This document shows, one piece after another, positions 10,371 through 21,867 of a stretch of 64,000 nt of DNA. How positions within the stretch are numbered: position 1 is the stretch's first letter; every line of letters begins with the position of its first letter. The DNA comes from Otatea glauca. Taxonomy: Eukaryota > Streptophyta > Magnoliopsida > Poales > Poaceae. The translations under genes and the position numbers were made by a program. The stretch is from contig CM070723.1 in NCBI GenBank assembly GCA_036346275.1, forward strand, positions 28,526,176 to 28,590,175, given 5' to 3'. Under the pieces are notes generated by a model. The model worked only from the letters and a program-made list of their open reading frames with translations. It ran no database searches and had not been told where the DNA came from.

Positions 10371-12734
10371 ATGGATTCTGCAAGTGCAAGTGCGAGCATT
10401 TGTGGAAGCACAGGAGCCTCCCCTGCTGCTACTGCCACAGCAGTTGGTACGGGTCACTCAGCGCCGCCACCAATGCCACCGAATGCAAGTGCATTGGTGG
10501 CATATGAATCCGAGACTTGCACTGGAGAAGTTGAGCCTACTCTAAAGAAGCAGAAGAAGTGTACCTCCAAGGTTTGGGAATACTACACTAAGTATGAGGT
10601 GATAGCTAAGACAAAAGATGGTGGGGAGGAGAAACAGGTTTGGGTGAAATGTAAAAAATGCCCGCACAAAGCTAGAGGTGAAACCTCAAGGGGCACGAAA
10701 GCCCTGTGGAATCATTTGGAATTCAAGCATGCCGTAAAGCAAGGCCAGCAACAACTTCAACTTGAGAAGGGTGAAGGTGAAGAAAATAATGCAATTGTTC
10801 AGACTTACAGGTATGATGCTGAAGTTAGCCTAAGGAAGTTCTATTTGGCAATAGTTATGCATGAATATCCCTTTGCTATGGTTGAGCATGAGTACTTTAT
10901 TGATTTCATCAAGTCTCTACGTCCTGGATTTTCATTCAAGTCTCGCACAACCACTAGAAAAGATATATTGGAAATGTTTGGGGGATGAAAAGAAGAAGTT
11001 GTATGAACAATTTAAAACTCTTTCATGCCGATTTTCTGCCACTATGGACATGTGGACATCTAATCAAAATAAAGGTTATATGTGCATCACTGTGCATTGG
11101 ATTGATGATAATTGGTGTATGCAAAAAGAATAGTTAAATTCACCATGTCAAAGGGAGCCATACAGGAACTAATCTAGCAAATGAATTTGTCAAGGGTGTC
11201 ATGTCTATGAACATTGAGAAGAAGTTATTTGCTCTCACTCTAGACAATGCATCCTCCAATGATAAATGTGTTAGAGAAGTTGTGTGTGAGCTTAATAAGC
11301 ATTCTCCCTTGATTTGTGATGGTGCCTTTTTTCATGTGAGATGTTTCTGCCACATACTAAACCTTGTTGCCCAAGATGGTTTGAAAGTAATTGCATCTTT
11401 AGTTCAAAATATTAGAGCTACTATTGCAATTGTGAAGAATTCTCCATTGCAATGGGAGGAATTTCAGAAGTGTGCATCAGAATGTGATTTAGACAACAAA
11501 TCTGGTCTTCCTTTAGATGTGTCTACAAGATGGAACTCCACATATGAAATGTTAAGGCAAGCTATTTATTATAGGAGGGCTTTTGATAGGCTATTGTACT
11601 TGAACAAGGGTAAATATGAGAAGTGTGCTCCAACATATGAAGAATGGGATATGGCAGAATTACTATGCAAGTGTTTGCAAAAATTCAATGATGTTACTCT
11701 TATATTTTCCGAAATCAATATCCAACATCGAACTTATTTTGGTGGAAATTTTGTGAGATTAAGATTGCACTTGCGTAATGGTGTGATAGTGTTGATGATA
11801 ACATATCTTCTATGGCGAGGGCTATGAAAGCCAAATATGACAAGTATTGGGACAAGTCCAACATAGCTCTTGCTATTGCATGCTTTTTGATCCTAGATAC
11901 AAGAAAAGGCTAGTTGAATATTTTATGGGAGGATTTATCATGAGAGGGCAGCCCATGAAGTTAATCACTTCATTGATATTGTCAAAAATTGTTCAAGCTT
12001 ACCAATCCAACACACCTAAAACATCAAAGTCTAATCCCGAAGAAGGACCTTCTCAGCCACTTGGTGATGCCGACTTTGACATTGAACAATTCTTGTATGA
12101 GGATGCAGCTTTGACAACACATTGTGGTATAAATGAATTGGAGGTATACATGAAAGAAAAACCAATTCGGTGGGTTGATCCTAGTGGTAAGGATGCACGG
12201 TTTGATATATTATCATGGTGGAACACACATCAAGGGCATTTCTATTCTCTCACGACTAGCCCGTGACGTGTTAGCTATTCAAATATCAACTGTTGCTTCA
12301 GAGTCGGCTTTTAGTGCTGGTGGACGTGTTGTTGATCCATTTCGTAGTCGACTAGAGCCTGAGGTGGTTGAGGCTCTAATTTGTACCAAGGACTGGGCAT
12401 CTTCATCTAGGAAAGGTAATCATAAGTCATTAAGTTCATAGTTTACACCACTTTCAACTTTTGTTTACTATCTTTATGACATTTTTAAATTACAGGTTCT
12501 AAGGAGAAGATATCATCACTTGCTGATGAGTTGGATTTGCACCTGGAGGATAAAGAATGTGCTACAACATACATGAACGAGGAGGTTTGCTAATTGTCAA
12601 TTTGTAGTTGTACTTAGTTTTTGTTTTCATTTTAAGCTCCTTTATACCATTTTTTGTGTCAATCGAAATATTTTTTGTAGGATGATAGGATGAATGTGGA
12701 TGATGTGGATGATATGTTAGTGATTGGTCAGTGA
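10371..12734 (+). pseudogene. hAT transposase, BED finger type, frameshifted
   Basis: The start is the ATG at 10371 after AATTTGAG. An N-terminal low-complexity Ser/Ala/Pro segment is followed by a BED zinc finger (KVWEYYTKYEV, CKKC, LWNHLEFKH; about residues 65-120). The frame breaks near 10980 and continues with LYEQFKTLSCRFSATMDMWT (DUF4413/ribonuclease H-like part). Further breaks lie near 11133, 11760 and 12240. The central part holds LTLDNASSNDKCV, FFHVRCFCHILNLV and DVSTRWNSTYEML. The C-terminal dimerization domain shows ISTVASESAFSAGG and VDPFRSRLEPEVVEALICTK. Small 3' exons at about 12496-12585 (KEKISSLADELDLHLEDKE) and 12681-12734 end at TGA 12732-12734. It would catalyse excision and insertion; at least four lesions make this copy dead unless some are assembly errors. 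Confidence 0.85.
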
Positions 12735-13309
12735 ATGTTAAGCCAATGGTACACTTTCTTGTTGCCAAAATGTACCACTTTATAGACACTAAGACTTTCT
12801 TACATATTTTTCCACTTTATACTCAATGCTTCATTGTTGATGCCTTTTCAGATCTGCGAAGAGGCCGCTGGAACTTTTTAATGTCTCTTGGTGTGTAGAC
12901 CCTTGTCATTTTTTAGGCCACCCTTTTGCCCTATATACACTTTTCTTATACCTGCTGATGATTCCTAAGATTCACAGTCACAGCTTGTGTAAGAACTAAT
13001 TACTCTGTATTGCATATACAATGCGTTATATGAAACCAGCTACCACTGTAGCTTGATTGCGGTTGGATGTGCAATGTTTGGACACATGGTTTTTGGAAAA
13101 CAAAAACACTTGATTGCGGTTGGATGTGTTACATCATATAAGTGCATATGTTGATTGGAATTGTCCTTGGCTGCATATTATTCTTATGTAGGGAAGGTAG
13201 CTATTATTGAATTTGAAACACTTACATGTCTTGAAGGTTCTAGTAAAGTTTTGTGTATGGTTGATTGATCCTAATATGCGCGACGTATATGGTTTCTGCT
13301 TTCACGCGT

Positions 13310-13480
13310 TATCCGACTAACTATTCGGAATCGAGACTAACCGTATCCGAATGACTCAGATTCGCTCCGTATTCGTGGACCGGTAATCCGATTCGTATTC
13401 GAATCCGACCTTTGTCTGTATCCGGTTCTATATCCGAGAAAAAATTTGGAATATGATACGGAATGAGCAAAATCCGTCCG
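13310..13480. repeat. Right subterminal CGGAT motif cluster of the hAT
   Basis: Many TCCG/CGGA motifs lie within 170 bases (TATCCGACT, CCGTATCCGAATG, ATCCGATTCG, TATCCGCTCC). They mirror the left subterminal cluster and probably serve as the transposase-binding array of the right end. Confidence 0.65.
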
Positions 13481-13503
13481 TATCCGCTCCGTTTGCACCC
13501 CTA
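13481..13503 (-). repeat. Right terminal inverted repeat of the 6.1 kb hAT
   Basis: TATCCGCTCCGTTTGCACCC plus CTA, the exact reverse complement of 7419-7441, followed by the ACTCAAAG target duplication at 13504-13511. Confidence 0.95.
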
Positions 13504-15136
13504 ACTCAAAGTGCTCCAAACAATCTCGCAACAAAAATTTGAAACACCTAAAGATTTTCCTTCGAACTGGTGCTTCTCAGATTCGCACACCCTCCAAAAC
13601 CCGAACAACTAGACAACTATGTGTACCCCTAGCTTGCATGAATGAGAACCATGAACCATGTTAGGGGTGTTTTAATCACAATCCTAGTTATCAAGTGTCC
13701 AAACAAAGAGGAATCAACTCAAATACTACTTTTCTAAAAGAGATAAAGCTAAAATACCAAAGTCTCTTTTTAGAAAAGTAAAAGCAGATTTTACAGGAAT
13801 TGTTCTCAATTGGAGCAGGTGGTTGGTGAGATTATTTTGCTCTAAAATTTTTGGTAATTTTTCTCCCTGTGAGCAGTTGAGTAGTGAAATACTCCACCAA
13901 AATCACCTCAAAAAGCTTTGTAGAATAAACATGAAAAATCAAGCATTATAGATAGTCAGGAACTTCGACCAGAATGTTTGAGGCTCGGTTTTCACTTCAT
14001 AGCACTCAAACGGTGCAACCAATGCTCAAATAATTTTCTAGAGATGGATATATGAGTCGTGCACCTTCTCCAACAAGAATCACATAAAAATGATTTTTCT
14101 AGATTTTTATAAAAATCAATGACTGACTGCTGCGTGAAGAACAAGTTCTGGACATATTTGCAATTTGATAAAAACTTGATCTCTAGACTATCCTAGGGTG
14201 CAAGAAAGATATAAAACCATATGAACACCCTCAAGACATCCTAGAAGAACAACATTGAAAGAGGGGAGGAAAATCCAAATTGCGATAAAGTAAATTGCGA
14301 GAATATAAATGCGGGAAAGTAAATGCTGAATTTAAATTGCGTAACTTAAATGCGTAATGTAAATGCGTAAAAGAAATGAAATATGAACATAAATGAAGAA
14401 TATTTCATTTCTGGAAGGAGAGGTTACAAAGCCTCACATTTCATGTGTGCAAAACTCAAAGGAGCATCAAAAACCTCAAAACCTTAAGGGGGGAAGGCTA
14501 CCCCTCCACCTCTATTTATACAACTATTGGGCCGCCTACCACCCTTGGATGAGGCTCTAAACCTTAGAGCATCCATCAAGGGCTAGGATTAACCCACCCA
14601 ACCAGCCATGCAAGGGTTCACCCAAAACCCACCACACAAATGGGTTTTCTTGCACGGTTTTCAAAGCAACTAACTAGACCTGCTATCCTATCAACTAGAC
14701 CACAATCCGACGGCCCTCATCGATCCGAGCAACATCTAGCTAGCATGACATCCATATCTTGTCTTCATGGCTTGCACGGACTCCGTCTCCGATCATCTTC
14801 CGACGATCCCCGACCGTCTGGACCTCCGACGCTCTTCGCCTAGTCCCAGCCATCCATCGCCTCATCATGACCTAGCACCGTCGTCCCACAACCATCAAAA
14901 ACAAGGAAATACCTCACATAGCAATGCCCACAATGATATGCAACAGATTCATCACAGTCCATTCATTAAAATTCATTTTTACTCGTTCTGGCCAGTAGCA
15001 CCGGGAAAACAGAGAAGACCTCAAATTGCTTCCAATTGAAAATCTATTTCAAATCAAACTCAAATAAGAGCAACCCAAGCTCAAATTTAGTCAAATACTC
15101 ATCACAAATCTGGATAGACCTCCACATGGTCCTTCA

Positions 15137-17690
15137 CTTCTTGATAGTCAAAGTATCGACAAGTTGAAATTTTGTGAACATTGTGTCTTCGGCAATCAAA
15201 AGAGAGTGAAATTCAGCACTACAACTCACTCTATAAAGGCATATTGAATATATTCACTCTGATTTGTGGGAAGAATCCCGTGTTCCATCGCTTGGAGGTG
15301 CTAACTACATTTTGATTATCATTGATGATTACTCAAGAAGAGTTTGGCCATATTTCATAAAACGCAAATCAGATGTATTCCAAACATTCAAGGAGTGGAA
15401 GATTATGATTGAAAAACAAACTGGCAAGCATGTAAAGAAGCTGCATACCGATAGTGGCTTGGAGTTCTGTTCTAAACAATTTGAAGCTTTATGCAGATCA
15501 GAAGGTATTGTGAGACATTACATTATTCCAGGTACTCTCAACAACATGGTGTGGTCGAACGCATGAACGGAGCCATCATGGAGAAGGTACGTTGCATGTT
15601 ATCAAACTCTGGCTTGCTATTTAATTAATCGATCACCAAACCTGGCAATTGATAAGAAGACTCCAATTGAGGTATGGCCTGGTTCCCTAGCAGATTATTC
15701 AAATTTGAGAATATTTGGTTGTCCTTCTTATGCTCATGTTAATAATGGTAAATTGGAACCTAGAGCCATTAAGTGCATTTTCCTTGGTTATAAGTCTGGT
15801 GTAAAAGGCTATAAATTATGGAATCTATAAACTAGAGAGTTGGTTATTAGCAGAGATGTTACCTTTGATGAATCTGCTATGTTGCATGTTAAACCATCTA
15901 TTAATGTTCCCGCTGAGGAACAACATAAATCAAGCGTGCAGGTGGAGCATGTTATTGATTCAGGATATACCACCAGAAGCAAAATAAGGAAAATATACAG
16001 GATGTTCCTGTTTTTACACAACCAACACAACGTTCCATTGCAACCGACTGGCCTAAGAGGAATATTCAAGCACCCAAGAGGTTGATTGAAGAAGTCAATA
16101 TTGTGGCTTATTGTTTAAATGTGGTAGAAGAAATTGAAGGTACTACAGAACCTTCAACTTATTCACAGGCTATCTCTTCTGGTGATTCAGAAAGATGGAT
16201 GACTTCCATGCATGATAAATTGCAATCTCTTGAGAACGGCACTTGGGAGCTAGTCAAATTGCTAATTGAGAAGAAGGCTATTCGATACAAATGGATCTAT
16301 AAAAAGAAGGGATGCATATCACCAACTGAAGAGGTTAGATACAAAGCAAGACTCATTGCTAAAGGATACAACCAAATTCCAGGTATTGATTTCACAGATG
16401 TCTTTTCCCTAGTTGTGAAGCATAGTTCTATTCGCACTTTACTCAACATCGTGGCTTTGCATAATTATGAGCTTGAGCAATTGGACATGAAAATTGCGTT
16501 CTTACATGGGGAACTAGTGAAGACATTTATATGGAACAATTGGAAGGTTTCGTTATTCCGAGAAAGGAGAATTTTGCTTGCAAGTTAAAGAAATCTCTTT
16601 ATGATTTGAAGCAATCACCTAGACAGTGGTATAAGACATTTGACTCCTTTATGATCTCTCCGAATTTCAAAAGATTATATTATGGTAGCTGTGTCTATTT
16701 GAAGACTATTAATGGTTCAACTATTTATTTGCTCCTATATATTGATGATATGTTGATTGTTGCAAAAGACAAGGCATAATATCAAAATTGAAAGCACAAT
16801 TGAGCAGTGAATTTGAGATGAAGGATCTTGGAGCAGCAAAGAAAATTCTTAATATGGAAATAACTAGAGATAGACGGTTTGGAAAATTATACCTAAGTCG
16901 GAAAGGGTATATTGATAAAGTCATTCGTCGTTTCAACATGCATAAAGCCAAACCGTTGGGTACTCCATTAGCTGCACATTTTAGACTATCTTCAGTGTCA
17001 TACCAAAAATCAGATGATTAAGTTGAATAAATGTCTGGAGTTCTATATGCTAACCTAGTTGTTTCACTTATGTATGCCATGGTATGTTCGTGTCCTGACA
17101 TATCTCAATCATTGAGTGATGTTAGTAGATACATGGCTAATCCTAGCAAAGAGCATTGGAAAGCAGTACAGTGGATTTTCATATATTTGCGGGGCACATT
17201 TAATGCTTGTTTACAATTTGGACAAACTAGAGATGGTCTCGTGGGTTACATAGATTCAGATTTTGCTAGAGATTTGGATAAGAGAAGATCTCTTACTTAT
17301 TATGTATTCACTGTTGGAGGATGTGCCGTTAGCTACAAAGCAAGTCTGCAAGCTACCGTTGCCTTGTCTACTACAGAAGCTGAGTATATGGCTATTTCTG
17401 AAGCCTGAAAATAAGCCATTTGGCTAAGAGGTTTATTTACTAAGCTTTGTGAAAGTACATCTTGCACAACAATATTCTATGACAGTTAGGGTGCTATTTA
17501 CCTTACAAAGGATCAGATGTTCCATGAGAGAACAAAGCACATTGATGTCAGATATCATTACATTCGAGGTGTCATTGCACAAGGTGATATTAAAGTCAGT
17601 AAGACAAGTACACATGATAATCTAGCAGATATGTTGACAAAGCCAGTTTCAACTGCTAAGCTTGAGCTTTGCTCAAACTTAGTTGGCGCA
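15137..17690 (+). pseudogene. Copia integrase, reverse transcriptase and RNase H
   Basis: This is the second part of the copia polyprotein. The integrase zinc region continues as SIDKLKFCEHCVF (about 15150-15190). The catalytic core follows with ILIIIDDYSRRVW and HTDSGLEF (15310-15475). Frameshifts occur near 15560, and a stop interrupts the frame near 15830. The reverse transcriptase shows KARLIAKGYNQIPGIDFTDVF, QLDMKIAFLHGEL and, in the palm, LLYIDDMLIVAKD (about 16735-16775), where YIDD is the catalytic motif. RNase H follows with YIDSDFARDLDKRRS and ALSTTEAEYMAISEA (17240-17405), then HIDVRYHYIRG and TKPV. The frame is open in long blocks, so the element is not very old. Confidence 0.87.
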
Positions 17691-17770
17691 CAAGGTGTTC
17701 ATGATAATTTATTTCGAGGAGAGTTGCATTATATTTTGGCTACAAAAGAAATTCGTCTCAAGGTGGAGAT

Positions 17771-18036
17771 TGTTGAGTTTGAGTATGATACAAATTCCTA
17801 CTCTATCTCTAATTACCTACTCTATCTCTAATCTGATTCGTACCACTATAAATATGGCCATGTAGCCTAGAGCAAGAGCAAGCGCTCTATTGTAAACATC
17901 TCCTCATATAGTGATTGCCTTTATACGTCCGTAGTTTTTTCTGCAAGGGTTTTCCACGTAAAAATCGGTGTCTCCTGCTTTCTATTTTTATGTGTATTAT
18001 TTGCAATAGAAAGAAAAACATTGTGAATTTCTGGAC
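17771..18036 (+). repeat. Copia 3' LTR
   Basis: The LTR starts TGTTGAGTTTGAG just after the purine tract AAGGTGGAGAT. A TATA box, CTATAAATATGG, lies near 17847. The end is tentative, placed at TTTCTGGACA (about 18036); without the 5' LTR it cannot be confirmed. The length of about 265 bp is ordinary for copia. Confidence 0.65.
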
Positions 18037-18889
18037 AGTCAGTACTATATTTCTTCAGAGGCGTCGCAGACCAGAGGTGTTGTTTTTTCTGACTTAAATT
18101 TGTTCATTTGTAAGGAAGGGAATAGAAGACCAACCCATGATCCATCTCCATGGTCATAACCTCATGGGTTTGGGTTTCAGGTTAGTCTTCCGTGCATAGC
18201 ATGTGAGGTCAAACTGGAGATGCAGACATGAGTTTATGAGAAGAGCTTCATAGGTTGCCTTCACCTGTGCTGCGGACTGCAGAGACGTATAACTGTGGCT
18301 GTAACATATTACTAGGTTGGGTTTGTGCGCTACGCTGCGCCGGGCGAATTCTGTTTCGGCGTCTATAGCCTCCACTAAATTTCCGAAATATTAACATATA
18401 CGCCATGTAACTTGTTCAGAACACTGCCAATTCAGCATCGTTTTTCAAACATCAAGAGAACAAGTGCTCTCTCTCTACCTTGATACAGGTTTTCAAGTAT
18501 GCTTCCTAACATTTTAACCAGATAGTATCATCTAGCTTTTCAAATTTGACCTAAGAGCATAAATCGAAAACATGAAAGGACATGCTATTTTTATTTAGAT
18601 TTAGAGATTTGAATCCATTTGGGTGCATCAAGTAGGTAAGTTAATCAGATGATTCGGCAGTTCCCCACATAGTGCATAAGTAATAGTTTGGTTTACATTA
18701 GCACAAAATCCATATATGATGTGTGCAGCACGCTCACATAGGCACCCAAAAACATCATCGAAAAATGTGTATAAACACTGTAATACTGAGACTAAATATG
18801 AAATATAGTTGAGGCACAAACAGAAATGTAATCTAAACTTTACAAAGGCCAGAGAATTACCAGATTAGCATCAAGAGGCGGTTAAATAC
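18037..18889. other. No gene recognised; flank of the decayed host gene
   Basis: No conserved coding sequence was seen. The next exon of the minus-strand pseudogene (expected to follow the YGCHNM codons at 18890) is not here, so the gene is cut off or lost at this side. A 73-codon minus-strand frame at 18154-18375 has no features I recognise. Confidence 0.4.
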
Positions 18890-20215
18890 CATGTTATGAC
18901 AGCCATACGGTTTTCCGAACATGCTCTGGGCATAGTCCCATGCAGCAATTTCGTTGAATCTAGCATGTATATCAGGGTGTAATGGCAGAAGGGTTATCGG
19001 AGGGTCTAATTCATCCTTAGAGTGCTATTGTCCACCATTGATTCCATGGAACTATAGCAATAATTTCTTCTCCCTGTAATTGAAATCGAGATAGTCCAGA
19101 CAAATCAGAACCGCAAATTTCTGCATATGAGTAAAATACCAAAAATACATGGAACACTTCTATGCAATTTTTTTGGAAAGGATAATTTCTACCAGCTTGA
19201 ATATTGCCCTGTATCAGATACCAAAGACTGTGATCAGGCGGGTCAAAGCCTAGAAGGACATAAAAAAATATCCCTGGAACAAGAACAAAGTAGTATATTC
19301 ACTGTAAGGCTAACCTAGCAAGTAAATTTGGGCTACCAAAAGCATAATTTCAAACATTAAGTTGGCCCAACACAATATTTAAACCAACAGGATGAGTTTA
19401 CAGAGATGTACAACACCTACGTTATAATTTACTCTCTATAGTATACTTTATACAGAAAGTGAGAAGAATCATAAGCATCACTAACTATGCGATTGCTGAA
19501 CATGATTAAGGCAAAAAAGATAAGAAAGGAAATAAAAAAAGCCACACAATACTATCAATAGATAGCATATATTACATGGAGGAAACGAAATGAAAACAGG
19601 CAAGGTTGTACGTATGGTCTAGCAAGCTACCAATTACCTTTTCATTTTCAAAGCCTGATTCTGCAACCCAGAGATTAACACTTCTCATCCTTCAAGCAAA
19701 CCGCAGTATGCTCAACAAATGCACCAGTCACCCATTTATGAAATGTTCGAAGCCCACCCCATCATCCTCGAATTTTTGATAGAGCCAAAAAGTCACCAGA
19801 CTGTATATCCTCCTTTCTAATATTAGCAACCCAAGGTGGAGAGGGTTTCTCGATCGTACCTCCCATATGCTTGTCTAAAAAGGCAAAGTTGGAATTTTGA
19901 CTCCAGCCAGTGTTTCAAAACAAAGGTAGGACGTCAATCAAAGATAATAAGGCTCCAAGTATCCCAGATGGCATGAGAAAAATAGATACACCATGCTGCT
20001 TCACCTAATCACAAACATGGAAATTGAATTGCTGAGTTTAATTGGATGGGGGTGTTGAATGGTTAGGGGAACCAAACTTTCTGAAAGAAAATACACATAT
20101 TCCAGTTCTGCTTCTTCATGGCATGAATTGATCTCCAAAGTGTGTTCCCGAGTCGCAAAATAGCAATCCCATGTTATCCTATATGGCGTTGCAAACACGT
20201 AAAGGTCTCTGTATT
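18890..20215 (-). pseudogene. Decayed gene for a conserved plant protein of unknown function
   Basis: Three minus-strand exons keep their splice sites. Exon i (20215-20097) is open: YRDLYVFATPYRITWDCYF and TREHTLE. Exon ii (20004-19638) reads VKQHGVSIFLMPSGILGALL (a membrane-type segment), then NFAFLDKHMGGTIEKPSPPW, IQSGDFLALSKIRG, and after a frameshift NLWVAESGFENEK. It has two in-frame stops (in LPLF-stop-NTGW and RG-stop-WGG) and one extra T. Exon iii (19073-18890) reads GEEIIAIVPWNQWWTIAL and, after another extra T, LLPLHPDIHARFNEIAAWDY and FGKPYGCHNM. I recognise the pattern as a conserved plant family with a GDFLA-SKIRG-WGG-E--EKWV-GA-AGHTAVCL core; I know of no assigned function. N- and C-terminal exons are missing. 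It is a truncated, dead host gene, oriented opposite to the gypsy element upstream of it. Confidence 0.72.
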
Positions 20216-21253
20216 CTATAATTATGTCTGTGCATATGCAAACAGCCTCGTTTCTGCAGTGAAAGGACCAATATTTTAATTATCAATTGGTGATGATAAA
20301 AAATAAACGCAAGAAATCCCATAAGGGAAAAAATAACAATATCATTTCCCTTAAATGAAGCAAGTGAAACAACTGATTGAGATACACTACAACCTCTTAT
20401 GGAAGTCTAACAGCTACTATTTTTTTCTAAATATTAATAAACATTTGTGAGAAGTTTCTCAAGGGCTTCTATCAACATTTACAAACGATTGCCAATTCAA
20501 AATTTCAAATTATACTTTTCCAGTGTATGTTGATAGACTAAAAAATTTATGGTTACCTTAAAGCAGAATGGTAGCCCAGTCAAAAAGCAGCCCAAAAATG
20601 TTGCAGATGAAGAGACCTAAATAACAAAAAAATCTCATAAAACATTAACAGCACTCTATTTTTCCTTTGTGTACATCAGCTCAATTTTGGAGCATCCGTA
20701 CCAATAGAAGGTCCCTTCTTCCACTCTATCCATGAGAAGGGTAAAGAATGTGATTGGAATCTTAAAAAACTATAGTTATAGACAAATTGTTATAGTCAGT
20801 TATTGTAATTGACATAGAATGGTTTATCCTGAACCGGAATAATGGCAATCAAGGTGGTCCCAAGTTTTCTAGAAAACTCTGAAGTTTTGGAAAAGAACAA
20901 TTACAGAAAGCTCCTCTTCTCAGCAAAACAACATAATTATGTAGGCATTTGGATACCTGTGGAGGAAAAGATATAACTTGTATAGGAGCCTAAGGCATTT
21001 ATTCCGGCCAGTTACTGAAAGACCATCAGGCCAACACCAACCTGTGCATCAAAGTTTTACGATTAGTTCCGAACTTCTCTTTCTAGAAAGAACATTTTAT
21101 GCTTTTAAGGGGAAATCATAAGGCCTTTTGAAATGAAGTAACCTAAGGAGTTCCTTAGAATGACTTCCTACATTTTTTTTCCTCTGAAACAAATCTTCAA
21201 TCCTACCCTTAGGTAAACTGCAAACCAATTCAATATACTTCTACACAAGATGG
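20216..21253. other. Probable intron or 5' flank of the decayed host gene
   Basis: AT-rich and without a convincing exon on either strand. It ends at the target site GATGG (21249-21253) of the 8.8 kb gypsy element. The sequence resumes at 30058, so 20216-21253 and 30063 onward were contiguous before that insertion. Confidence 0.4.
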
Positions 21254-21773
21254 TGTGGGATATAGATTCCAGGGGATCCTCAAGAAAGGCCCATGATGAA
21301 GACCCAGAGGATACGCTCCACGTCAAGCTTCTTAACCGTACGGAAAGGGATATATCATAACGGAACTCGAACTTATGTTTAGATATAATGGATACAGTTG
21401 TAATCCGAGTCGTTAGAAGGATAGATAAAGATGTAAACTCTGTCCTATAACCGACTAGAATTTTGTAACCGATCGAAATCTCTTATCCGATTGGGACTCT
21501 GTAAGCCACCTCGTCCCCACTATATAAGGGAGAGGGCGGGCAACAACATAGGCATCAAGCCATAGAGCATAGAACACCTCATATCGCCCAGAGCATATTG
21601 CGCTTTGAGCAACCCCTGATCCAAGAGATCCATATAATCCCAGCACACAGGATTAGGGTATTACCTCCATCGTTGAGGGCCTGAACCTGTCTAAACCCCT
21701 CGTCTTGTGTGACCTTCGAGTTTGAGATCGAGCGCTTACCCTATAAATTCATTGCCGACTACAAAAGTCGACA
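21254..21773 (+). repeat. 5' LTR of the 8.8 kb gypsy element
   Basis: 520 bp, TGTGGGATATAGATTCC to AAAAGTCGACA. A TATA box, TATATAAGG, lies at 21521-21529. It matches the 3' LTR closely, with differences that are mostly one- or two-base gaps. Confidence 0.92.
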
Positions 21774-21774
21774 G

Positions 21775-21792
21775 TTGGCGCGCCAGGTAGGG
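21775..21792 (+). other. Primer-binding site of the gypsy element
   Basis: TTGGCGCGCCAGGTAGGG starts two bases after the 5' LTR end. This type of site is usual in grass gypsy elements. I did not assign the priming tRNA. Confidence 0.75.
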
Positions 21793-21867
21793 ATCGCGCT
21801 TCAACTGCATTCCTCTGCACTGATGGCATCAACCGCGATTCATCGCCACCTTCGCCTCGGCGTGTCT

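Larger units (their letters stand above)
7419..13503 (+). mobile_element. Complete hAT element, 6.1 kb, RICESLEEPER-like
   Basis: The terminal inverted repeats are 23 bp and identical: TAGGGGTGCAAACGGAGCGG.. at 7419-7441 and its reverse complement at 13481-13503. Flanking 8 bp duplications ACTCAAAG (7411-7418 and 13504-13511) are perfect, which defines the element exactly. Both subterminal zones are packed with CGGATA/TATCCG motifs, the expected binding clusters for hAT transposase. Inside are a GC-rich leader exon, two captured TBC-domain exons and a BED-type transposase gene, all on the plus strand. The transposase frame is broken, so mobility would need a transposase supplied in trans. Confidence 0.93.
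7351..15135. mobile_element. Unclassified repeat family, copy 2 (contains a complete hAT)
   Basis: The left end GATCGAAATGGCGATCAG plus a G run and the right end CCTCCACATGGTCCTT match copy 1. Without the nested hAT (7419-13503) and its duplicated 8 bp it is about 1.69 kb. The part at 13512-15135 is non-coding. It includes AT-rich sequence with repeated (T)AAATGCG(T)AA units at about 14270-14375, the conserved minus-strand TATA at 14510-14522 and a segment (14600-14900) resembling 4150-4450 of copy 1. It interrupts the copia frame after MNEIGMMEL; the copia resumes with LLDSQSIDKLKFCEHCVF. Confidence 0.7.
5881..18036 (+). mobile_element. Ty1/copia retrotransposon, 5' LTR outside window, split by a nested element
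   Basis: Gag (from 6009), protease, integrase, reverse transcriptase and RNase H parts appear in copia order, ending in a 3' LTR that starts at 17771. Insertion of the unclassified repeat (7351-15135) splits the frame between the protease and the integrase core. No primer-binding site or 5' LTR precedes gag; the sequence just before it is the right end of a hAT element. The copia 5' end therefore probably lies left of that hAT, beyond the window. Several frameshifts and stops make it non-autonomous. Confidence 0.8.

Noticed and set aside
15264..15566. Considered as a separate integrase gene
   Set aside because: It is in frame order with the copia gag-protease part before the nested insertion and is part of one interrupted polyprotein.
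18154..18375. 73-codon minus-strand frame near the decayed host gene, considered as its missing C-terminal exon
   Set aside because: The sequence does not match what should follow the YG-HNM exon and has no splice acceptor in a fitting phase.
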